A stretch of 64,000 bases of DNA from Glutamicibacter ardleyensis (GTDB lineage: Bacteria; Actinomycetota; Actinomycetes; Actinomycetales; Micrococcaceae). The notes below the pieces were generated by a model that made no database searches, was not told the origin of the DNA, and saw nothing but the letters and a program-made list of their open reading frames with translations. The position numbers and the translations under genes were made by a program. Position 1 is the stretch's first letter, and each line of letters opens with the position of its first letter. Positions 57,448 to 64,000 of this stretch are shown here, one piece after another. The stretch is from NCBI RefSeq assembly GCF_014644555.1, contig NZ_BMKX01000009.1, positions 111,271-175,270 on the forward strand, in the 5' to 3' direction.

Positions 57448-58693
57448 TTTTTTCCTTTGGCTCGGTGTCCTTCGCTGGCACCGAGTCCTCGGATTTAACG
57501 GCTGCTACAGGTTCCGGCGTTGCATCAGCAGACTCGTCGCTGGTTTGTGGAACCTGCTCTTGGCTGACTGACTTTTGCGGTGCCTGTTCAGCCGAAGCTT
57601 CAGCATCCTCGGGTGATGGCAGAGGCTCTGGATCATCATCGACTGCCAGCTGGGTGACCTTCGAAGTGTTGATTGCGGGAGCGCTGGCCTTCTGCGGCTC
57701 GCTTGGAACTTCCGGTGCAAGTACCGGGGCGGGGGCGGCCAATGGGCGTGGGGCTTCGACCACCGACAGCGGCTGTCCGCCGTATTCGGCAATATTGGTA
57801 TCTAGTTCCTGCAGCATTTCTTCGGCATCGGCGATACGTTCTGCGTCTTTGCTGTCCAAGGATTTCACCAGCCATTGGGCCAGCGCGAATTCTGCGGCCA
57901 AGGCGGCACGGCGCATAATATGCGGGTCAGCGGATTTACCGCGTGCCTCAACATAGGCGGCAAATACGCGTTCGCTGAAGCCATGGTCATCGATGGCTGA
58001 AAGCCAGGCAAAGTCGTCGGCAGGATCTCCCACATGCAGATCGGTCCAGCCCTTGACCGCGGTAATGCTCGAATGTGAAACCTGAAGTTGTTCTTCGTCA
58101 AAGTCACCATGAACTACGGTGGCGTTAAAACGCCAAAGAGAGACATCCTCCATGGCATGTTCCCAGCGACGAAGTAAACCGCTCGGCACCCGACCGGTAG
58201 CGGCCGCGGTATCTAATTCGTTGAGTTTTCGCTGGCGCACCTCATCGGCGGTGTAGGTTGGCAAACCAGCAACCTCAACGGATTCGTCGGGAATCTGATG
58301 AATCGCTGCCATGCACTGGCCTAAAGCCACTGCAAGTTTGCTTCCTTCCTCGACCAATTCTTCGAGGGTAGGAACCCTTCCGGGCAGATCTTTGTATACG
58401 AAGGTACGCAATGGCCCTTGGCGTACGGTGCCAGCCACCGAAGGAAGCGAGAACGGCAAAGCCGCCCGGACCTTCGCTGAGAATGCGCGTAAGGCTGAGA
58501 GCTCGGCTTCCAAGCGCATACTTGCTTCATCATGGCGCGGTGAGCGTACACGCCAGCGGTGTTTTTGAGCGTCCACGATGAGTGCTGAATCGAAGTCTTC
58601 TGCATCATCGGACAACGCGGCGAACCCGACCGGGGTTAATCCCGGTACGGCGGCGGTGGCAATTGCGGCGAGTTCCATGGCAGAGCGTTTCAC
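57437..58693 (-). CDS. Aminoglycoside phosphotransferase-fold protein
   Basis: About 418 residues. An APH/choline-kinase-like fold (residues ~1-300) shows the Brenner motif VVHGDFDEEQLQV and GWTDLHVGDPADDFAWLSAI. The C-terminal ~120 residues are an Ala/Pro/Glu/Ser low-complexity tail. The substrate is unlikely to be an antibiotic; a conserved place beside adnB and nudC in this group suggests a housekeeping role. GTG 58693 or ATG 58678 may be the start. Confidence 0.75.
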   Translation of the reverse strand: MKRSAMELAAIATAAVPGLTPVGFAALSDDAEDFDSALIVDAQKHRWRVRSPRHDEASMRLEAELSALRAFSAKVRAALPFSLPSVAGTVRQGPLRTFVYKDLPGRVPTLEELVEEGSKLAVALGQCMAAIHQIPDESVEVAGLPTYTADEVRQRKLNELDTAAATGRVPSGLLRRWEHAMEDVSLWRFNATVVHGDFDEEQLQVSHSSITAVKGWTDLHVGDPADDFAWLSAIDDHGFSERVFAAYVEARGKSADPHIMRRAALAAEFALAQWLVKSLDSKDAERIADAEEMLQELDTNIAEYGGQPLSVVEAPRPLAAPAPVLAPEVPSEPQKASAPAINTSKVTQLAVDDDPEPLPSPEDAEASAEQAPQKSVSQEQVPQTSDESADATPEPVAAVKSEDSVPAKDTEPKEKTSS

Positions 58694-58857
58694 ACCCTCC
58701 ACCGTATGCGAGATTGGCAGTATCTTTCGTGAATGACGCACGGTAGATTGCTTGTTTCGGCGCTCAATCGGGCAGATGCGATTGAGATCATTGTCAATTG
58801 TTTCCACAGGGGCTCCAAACCAAGCTGTTGCTCAGCGAATTGCACTAGGTTAGGAGT

Positions 58858-59787
58858 ATGTCGTTGGCAGAAAAATATCGTTTACCACTTACCTCTCTGA
58901 GCTTTGCGCGATCGGTGTATGAGCGTCCGGTTACCGAACACGATCAACCGGAGCTCTTGCCACAAGTTATGGCCAACCCGCTGAGCCGGGTCATGCTGAT
59001 ATCTGCGCGTGGAGCCGCTCTTCGAGGTGAATCGTTGATGTTTACGCCTGGTCCGGAATATCAAAGTTCGGGCACCGAGCAGTTCGTTTATCTGGGACGC
59101 GATCAGCAACACCCCTACGTGTTGGCCATTGTTGATGAATCGGTGCTGGAGAATGTCGCCGATGCCTCATGGATTACTCTTCGCGAGGCTTTTAGCACCC
59201 TCAGCGAAGCACAGGCCGAATTATTTGTTGAAGCCCAAGCGATCACAAATTGGCGGCGCAATGAAGTATTCTGCCCACGCTGTGGTTCCGAGCTTCGCGC
59301 GTCAACCTCAGGTTGGGTGCAACGCTGCGTTGCCAATAACCATGAGCTCTTCCCGCGGACCGACCCTGCCATTATCGCGGCCATTATCGATTCCGAAGAC
59401 CGGCTGTTACTCGGTGCTAACAGCACTTTTAAATCCAAAATGTATTCAGTTCTTGCCGGTTTTGTTGAGGCAGGGGAATCATTGGAATCTGCGGTACGCC
59501 GGGAAATCTTTGAAGAGTCCGGGGTGCACGTCGGCGACGTGGCCTATCTCGGTTCCCAACCTTGGCCCTTGCCACGCTCTTTGATGCTTGGCTTTACCGG
59601 TGAAGCGCTGAGCACGAAGCTCATTCCTGATGGTACCGAAATCCTTGACTTGCGTTGGTTTACTAGAGAAGAGCTCGGTGCCGAACTACGCGCCGGAAGC
59701 CTTCAAATTCCCCGCGGAGTGTCGATTTCGCATGCATTAATCCGTAATTGGTACGGAGAACCCCTTCCGGAGGCCCCAAACAAGTGA
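58858..59787 (+). CDS. nudC: NAD(H) pyrophosphatase NudC
   Basis: 309 residues. Nudix enzyme cleaving NADH and removing NAD caps from RNA. Zinc region CPRCGSELRASTSGWVQRC keeps three Cys only, in split positions. Nudix box GFVEAGESLESAVRREIFEE then SGV is intact. The NudC signature SQPWPFPxS reads SQPWPLPRS here, with Leu for Phe. The stop overlaps the uvrD2 GTG (GTGA). Confidence 0.92.
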   Translation: MSLAEKYRLPLTSLSFARSVYERPVTEHDQPELLPQVMANPLSRVMLISARGAALRGESLMFTPGPEYQSSGTEQFVYLGRDQQHPYVLAIVDESVLENVADASWITLREAFSTLSEAQAELFVEAQAITNWRRNEVFCPRCGSELRASTSGWVQRCVANNHELFPRTDPAIIAAIIDSEDRLLLGANSTFKSKMYSVLAGFVEAGESLESAVRREIFEESGVHVGDVAYLGSQPWPLPRSLMLGFTGEALSTKLIPDGTEILDLRWFTREELGAELRAGSLQIPRGVSISHALIRNWYGEPLPEAPNK

Positions 59788-61907
59788 GCGAGCAAGAAAA
59801 CTTTCAGGCCCCAGATCTTCTTTCTGGTCTTGATGTGGAACAGCGTCTCGCAGCAGAAACTCTTCGTGGCCCGTTATGTATCCTTGCCGGAGCCGGCACG
59901 GGTAAGACCCGAGCGATTACGCACAGGATCGCGCACGGAGTGCACACTGGTGTTTACAACCCCACCAGCGTCTTGGCGTTGACCTTTACTACGCGGGCCG
60001 CCTCAGAAATGCGAACGCGGCTTCGTCTACTGGGCGCTCCGGGAGTTCAAACTAGAACTTTCCATGCCGCCGCGCTACGACAGTTGCAGTACTTCTGGCC
60101 GCAGTCAATCGGTGGAACCTTGCCAAACTTGGTGGAGCATAAAGCACCACTAATTGCCGAGTCTGCTCGCCGGCTGAGGATATCAAGTGACCGCGCGATG
60201 GTGCGTGATCTTGCCTCAGAAATTGAGTGGGCTAAGGTCTCGATGCATTCTCCGGAGAGTTACGCCAAAGTCGCTTCCAGCCGGGATCTGCCCAATGGGC
60301 TCGAAGCAGTCAGCATGGCCCGGATTTTCCAAACTTATGAGGAGCTCAAAGACGACCGTAGCGTTATCGACTTTGAAGATGTCTTGCTACTGACTAGTGC
60401 AATTCTGGAAGACAACGAAAAAGTTGCGGCAAATGTACGGTCACAGTATCGGCACTTCGTCGTGGACGAGTATCAGGACGTTTCGCCGCTGCAACAGCGG
60501 CTCCTTGATCTGTGGCTCGGTGGGCGAGACGAATTATGCGTGGTTGGTGATGCATCCCAGACCATTTATTCGTTTACCGGGGCGAAACCGGATTATTTGC
60601 TGAACTTCGGTGCAAAATACCCGGAGGCGACGGTCGTCAAACTCGTGCGTGACTACAGATCCACGCCAGAAGTAGTTAACCTAGCCAATAAGGTACTTTC
60701 CACTCGTCGGATTGAAACGTCAATGCCGGATCCAACGGTGACCTGGCCCGAACCACTTGAACTTATCGCGCAGCGTGACCATGGGCCAAGCCCAGAATTT
60801 TTTGAGGCCGCAGATGACGAACAAGAAGCCGCCGAAGTGGCCCAGCGGATCAAAGCACTGCTCAAAAATGGTCAAGACGTTTCTGAAATCGCGGTCCTTT
60901 ATCGTACTAACGGACAGTCACAGGCTTTTGAGCAGGCGCTAACAGCTCGAGGAATTTCCTACGTGATGCGAGGTGCCGAACGTTTCTTCTCGAGAAGAGA
61001 AGTCAAAGAAGGCATGCTAGCGCTACGTGCCGCGCTGAACGTCGCCGGGGACCAGCCTGTTTCACAGTTGGTGCGCGATGTCCTCGCTTCCCACGGTTAT
61101 GCGCCAGAGGCGCCAACGGGCAGTACCGGTGCCGTGCGTCAACGCTGGGAATCACTCTCAGCATTGGTGCGCCTAGCAGATGATTTAGTCGCCAGCAGGG
61201 GAGCGCAAGGCGATCAAGTTACCTTGCGCGATGTGGTGAAGGAACTTGAAGATCGCGCTGCCACGCAGCACGCGCCCACCCTGGATGGTGTCACCTTAGC
61301 GTCATTCCACGCAGCCAAGGGGCTGGAATGGGACGTAGTGTTCTTGGCGGGACTCAGCGACGGACTCGTTCCAATTACCTATGCCAAGGACCAAGCTGGA
61401 TATGACGAAGAACGACGGCTACTTTATGTCGGAATCACCAGAGCGAGAATCCATCTATACCTTTCATGGTCTTTGGCTCGCACTCCCGGCGGAAGAGCAC
61501 ACCGTTACCCGTCCAGATTCTTAGATGGAATCAAATCAGTACGTCAAGCAAGCAGCCGACAGCAAGCTCCGGTACGTCGCAAGCCACAGAAACTGACACC
61601 GTTGGTGTGCGCCGGCTGTGGTTCCTTCTTGACCACGGCTAAAGAGCGAAAGCTCAAACGCTGTTCTTCCTGCCCGGCCGCATACGACGAAGCGCTTTTT
61701 GAATCGTTGCGCAGTTGGAGGGCCGCAGTGGCACAGAGCAATTCAGTACCTGCATTCGTCATATTCACCGATGCAACGCTGATGGCTATTGCCGAACATC
61801 GACCCTCTACGCTTCCGCAATTGGCTAAGATTTCAGGAGTGGGGCGTAGCAAGATCGAACGCTATGGAGAGGCCATGTTGGCTGTCTTGGCCGAGTACGC
61901 GGGTTAG
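59784..61907 (+). CDS. uvrD2: SF1 DNA helicase UvrD2
   Basis: 707 residues. 3'-5' helicase: Walker A GAGTGKT (residues 36-42), TFTTRAASEM, VDEYQDVSPLQQ, VGDASQTIYSFTGAKPDYL, FHAAKGLEWD, YVGITRARIH. It then has a four-Cys motif (CAGC ... CSSC, near residue 615-640) and a C-terminal HRDC domain (LMAIAEHRPSTLPQLAKISG), as in mycobacterial UvrD2. GTG 59784 with GGAGG 10 nt before, overlapping the nudC stop. No whiB7 gene follows, unlike in mycobacteria. Confidence 0.93.
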   Translation: MSEQENFQAPDLLSGLDVEQRLAAETLRGPLCILAGAGTGKTRAITHRIAHGVHTGVYNPTSVLALTFTTRAASEMRTRLRLLGAPGVQTRTFHAAALRQLQYFWPQSIGGTLPNLVEHKAPLIAESARRLRISSDRAMVRDLASEIEWAKVSMHSPESYAKVASSRDLPNGLEAVSMARIFQTYEELKDDRSVIDFEDVLLLTSAILEDNEKVAANVRSQYRHFVVDEYQDVSPLQQRLLDLWLGGRDELCVVGDASQTIYSFTGAKPDYLLNFGAKYPEATVVKLVRDYRSTPEVVNLANKVLSTRRIETSMPDPTVTWPEPLELIAQRDHGPSPEFFEAADDEQEAAEVAQRIKALLKNGQDVSEIAVLYRTNGQSQAFEQALTARGISYVMRGAERFFSRREVKEGMLALRAALNVAGDQPVSQLVRDVLASHGYAPEAPTGSTGAVRQRWESLSALVRLADDLVASRGAQGDQVTLRDVVKELEDRAATQHAPTLDGVTLASFHAAKGLEWDVVFLAGLSDGLVPITYAKDQAGYDEERRLLYVGITRARIHLYLSWSLARTPGGRAHRYPSRFLDGIKSVRQASSRQQAPVRRKPQKLTPLVCAGCGSFLTTAKERKLKRCSSCPAAYDEALFESLRSWRAAVAQSNSVPAFVIFTDATLMAIAEHRPSTLPQLAKISGVGRSKIERYGEAMLAVLAEYAG

Positions 61908-62018
61908 TTATCTACAGTTGGCGAGGCGTGAATGCTGCGCCGTTAGTGCGCTATCTAAGCTAATTGGATAACCAAGTAACCGCCGTGTACGTGCGAAGGA
62001 TAGAAGTGGAGGCACCCG

Positions 62019-62630
62019 ATGCCGAATTTCCCACAGACCGTAGAATTTATTGCGGCTGATGACATTCCTGTCCGTATCGTACGGTCAAATAAGCGCAAGA
62101 AAACCATCTCCTCGCAGTGGCGGGATAATCGGCTAGTAGTGCAGGTGCCAGCGGCACTAAACGAGAGTACCGAGCGAGTGTTTGTCGATGAGATGCTCAA
62201 AAAGTATCGGCAGCGTAAAAACCGCGAGTCGGCGTTATCCACCGAAGACTCCTTGATGGATCGAGCCAAAGCGCTGGATACAAAGTACCTGGGCGGAATC
62301 GCTAATCCTTTATCGGTACGGTGGGTCAATAACCAGAACAAACGTTGGGGTTCGGCTACGCCATACCATCGTAGTATTCGGTTATCGGCGAAGCTGAAAT
62401 ACGTGCCGATTTGGGTTCAAGATTATGTGTTGGTCCACGAGCTTGTGCATTTGGCAACCCCCGGTCAGGGACATGGGAAAGAATTTCAGCAGCTGTTGGA
62501 TCGCTTTGAGAGGCGTGTGGAGGCCGATCAATTCTTAGCAGGGTTTAGCGCTGGATTCAACGCATATGCCAAAGAAAATGGTCAGACCGAGCTTGAAGCC
62601 GGTGGCTTCGACGACCTGGAAGACAATTGA
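62019..62630 (+). CDS. YgjP-like (WLM/DUF45) metallopeptidase
   Basis: 203 residues. Zinc motif HELVHLATPGQGHGKEF (residues ~141-157; HExxH plus a third His), with RWVNNQNKRWGSATPYHRSI before it, typical of the YgjP-like family. The partner/substrate is unknown. Start ATG 62019 preceded by GGAGG. Terminator follows. Sits between uvrD2 and the convergent DUF2342-type gene. Confidence 0.88.
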   Translation: MPNFPQTVEFIAADDIPVRIVRSNKRKKTISSQWRDNRLVVQVPAALNESTERVFVDEMLKKYRQRKNRESALSTEDSLMDRAKALDTKYLGGIANPLSVRWVNNQNKRWGSATPYHRSIRLSAKLKYVPIWVQDYVLVHELVHLATPGQGHGKEFQQLLDRFERRVEADQFLAGFSAGFNAYAKENGQTELEAGGFDDLEDN

Positions 62631-62656
62631 TCTGCGCGTAATGCAGCCTTAAAGCA

Positions 62657-62696
62657 CAAAAGTAGCTAAACAGCTAAAGCTGCCTAGCTACTTTTG
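62657..62696. terminator. Bidirectional terminator
   Basis: Outer 12-bp arms (62657-62668 with 62685-62696, CAAAAGTAGCTA) and inner CAGCT/AGCTG stem. A and T runs are on both sides. Confidence 0.88.
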
Positions 62697-62712
62697 CCTA
62701 GCGGACTAGATT

Positions 62713-64000
62713 TTAGTTCTTCGGGTCTTCGTTTTCTTCATCCGGTTTGTCACCTTCCGGGGCGACATCGTCAAAACCGCCGTCTAGAAGCTTGCCTAAC
62801 GCGGCATCAAACTCGTCATACTCTGAGGCAGCTGATTCTCGACGTTTAGTGAATCCGGCTGGATCACTAAGGTCTTCAGCTGTAGGCATGAGGTCTGGGT
62901 GGTCCCAGATCGCGTCTCGGCCTTCGGTGCCACGTTCTTCATGGAGGTGTTCCCACAGCGCTGCAGCTTCCCGGAGCTTACGTGGGCGCAGTTCCAACCC
63001 GACCAATGAGGCAAAAGCCGACTCGGCTGGGCCGCCCGAAGCGCGGCGACGACGCATGGTCTCGCGGAGGTGAGCGGCGAACGGCAAGTTCGCTGCTGCG
63101 AGGGAAACCACGTGGTCAACCCAGCCTTCGATGAGCGCAAGGGTCAGTTCAAGATTTTCTAGAGCCTTTTCCTGCTCGCCGGTGCGCTGTGGGGTGAAAA
63201 GCCCCTCACCGAGAAGTTCCTGCAGGTTCTCTGGATTGGACGGATCAATTCCGCGTACGGCCTCTTCAACCCGGGACATATCGATATGAATGCCACGGGA
63301 GTAGGACTCAACTGCGCCAATCAGCTTCGAGGAGAGCCAAGGAACCCGGTTGAACAGGCGTGTGTGCGCATTTTCTCGAAGAATGACGTAGAGCAGCACT
63401 TCTTGTTCGGGGATTTCCAGCCCTTCACCAAAGTTTGCGACGTTGGTCGACACCAAGCCTGGCGTCGTGCCAGCCAGCGGAAGTCCAATGTCGGTACCGC
63501 CGAGAACATCTTTGGCCAGGCCGCCTAACGCGGTTCCTAGCTGCATGCCGAACATGCTCGATCCGAGATTGTGGAACATGGCATCGGAGTTGCCGAGCAT
63601 GCCCTTCATCTCTTCAGGAATCTGGTCCTTCATAGCGCTGGTGATCGCTCGGGTCACCGATTCGGCTACTGGCTCGGTCACCTTTTTCCAGACGCTTAAG
63701 GTTTTGTCGTACCAGCGTTTGCGGGTCCATACTTCCGTGGCTTCGCCATTGGATTCAAAAACAGTGGCGTTGTTCAGCCACAGGTCTGCCAGGTAGGAAG
63801 CATCAACGATTGCACCTTGCCGAGATTCGGAGGGTTTCGGATCTTCACCCGCGTAAGCCTGCAGAGCAGTGTCTGATGCTAGCTTCCAATTGACTGGACC
63901 GTCGGAGGAATTATTTTGCATCATTGCGGACATCATCGCTTGCGCTTGCTGCATCATTTGCTGCATAGCGGCAGGATCTTGGGAGCCCATGGCTTCCCGT
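62713..64000 (-). CDS. Zinc-dependent metalloprotease-like protein (DUF2342), 5' end beyond window
   Basis: At least 425 residues. The Met/Gln-rich start region (AAMQQMMQQAQAMMSAMMQ) and the body (LGTALGGLAKDVLGG, then ENAHTRLFNRVPWLSSKLIG, EGWVDHV, MRRRRASGGPAESAF) match the actinobacterial DUF2342 family (Rv3195-like), annotated as zinc-dependent metalloprotease or F420-associated hydrolase. The frame is still open at the window edge (R-E-A before the first Met), so the true start is outside. The expected HExxH is not obvious: the helix reads ENAHT. Acidic C-terminus. Confidence 0.82.
   Translation of the reverse strand, partial: REAMGSQDPAAMQQMMQQAQAMMSAMMQNNSSDGPVNWKLASDTALQAYAGEDPKPSESRQGAIVDASYLADLWLNNATVFESNGEATEVWTRKRWYDKTLSVWKKVTEPVAESVTRAITSAMKDQIPEEMKGMLGNSDAMFHNLGSSMFGMQLGTALGGLAKDVLGGTDIGLPLAGTTPGLVSTNVANFGEGLEIPEQEVLLYVILRENAHTRLFNRVPWLSSKLIGAVESYSRGIHIDMSRVEEAVRGIDPSNPENLQELLGEGLFTPQRTGEQEKALENLELTLALIEGWVDHVVSLAAANLPFAAHLRETMRRRRASGGPAESAFASLVGLELRPRKLREAAALWEHLHEERGTEGRDAIWDHPDLMPTAEDLSDPAGFTKRRESAASEYDEFDAALGKLLDGGFDDVAPEGDKPDEENEDPKN

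Noticed and set aside
61908-62018. whiB7 gene near uvrD2, as in mycobacteria
   Set aside because: The 111-bp gap is too short and contains no Cys-rich frame.

Overview
The window is a 64 kb stretch of an actinobacterial chromosome. Three things point that way: the gene families (DUF3117, DUF3107, AdnAB, actinobacterial DapD, UvrD2 with an HRDC domain, a DivIVA-domain protein, SigE next to TatB), many GTG starts, and moderately high GC judged by eye. Gene content fits Micrococcaceae (Glutamicibacter/Arthrobacter group); that placement is inference from recall, not a search. I see no tRNA or rRNA gene, insertion sequence, prophage, integrase or CRISPR array. This is mainly a conserved housekeeping segment, and I did not find a clearly new multi-gene system.

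Left part (0-27.5 kb). An OsmC-like protein, an MscS-like membrane protein and a DUF4440-like/GNAT protein come first. A TPP riboswitch then leads the thiazole operon thiO-thiS-thiG-thiF, followed by a GNAT enzyme. Next are typA, a small membrane protein, an ArsR-like regulator, fdxA-dapC, citrate synthase, an unknown 205-residue protein, divergent dapD/dapE, and a glutamate-type ABC transporter (gluA-gluB-gluC-gluD). A LOG protein, a DivIVA-domain protein and a 55-residue DUF3117 protein follow. After these lie an O-methyltransferase divergent from sigE, tatB, a three-gene unit (PRC-like/MgtE_N/CBS protein, DUF1003, mrp) and a GSP17M-like protein. From memory this order resembles the Mycobacterium tuberculosis Rv1165-Rv1234 region.

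Middle (27.5-50 kb). Aminopeptidase P is divergent from a PHP phosphoesterase. A DEAD-box helicase runs into an apparently solitary beta-class DNA methyltransferase. An RNB ribonuclease, DUF3107 and TetR genes follow. Then come hemA and, divergent from it, hemE-hemY-chdC-hemH-hemC-hemD-hemB-hemL. Together these encode every step from glutamyl-tRNA to heme by the coproporphyrin-dependent route. An amidohydrolase and a methionine-type importer (metN-metI-metQ) close this part.

Right part (50-64 kb) is a DNA-repair block: a DnaQ-like exonuclease, an alkyltransferase-like protein with Trp in place of the reactive Cys, adnA-adnB, an APH-fold protein, nudC-uvrD2, a YgjP-like metalloprotease and the 3' part of a DUF2342-type protein that runs off the window. 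This resembles M. tuberculosis Rv3195-Rv3211, with the heme cluster interposed.

Strong bidirectional hairpin terminators separate several convergent pairs. Three other convergent pairs overlap or nearly touch with no terminator. Several intercistronic hairpins and perfect palindromes near start codons are not explained by known families and are listed as findings.
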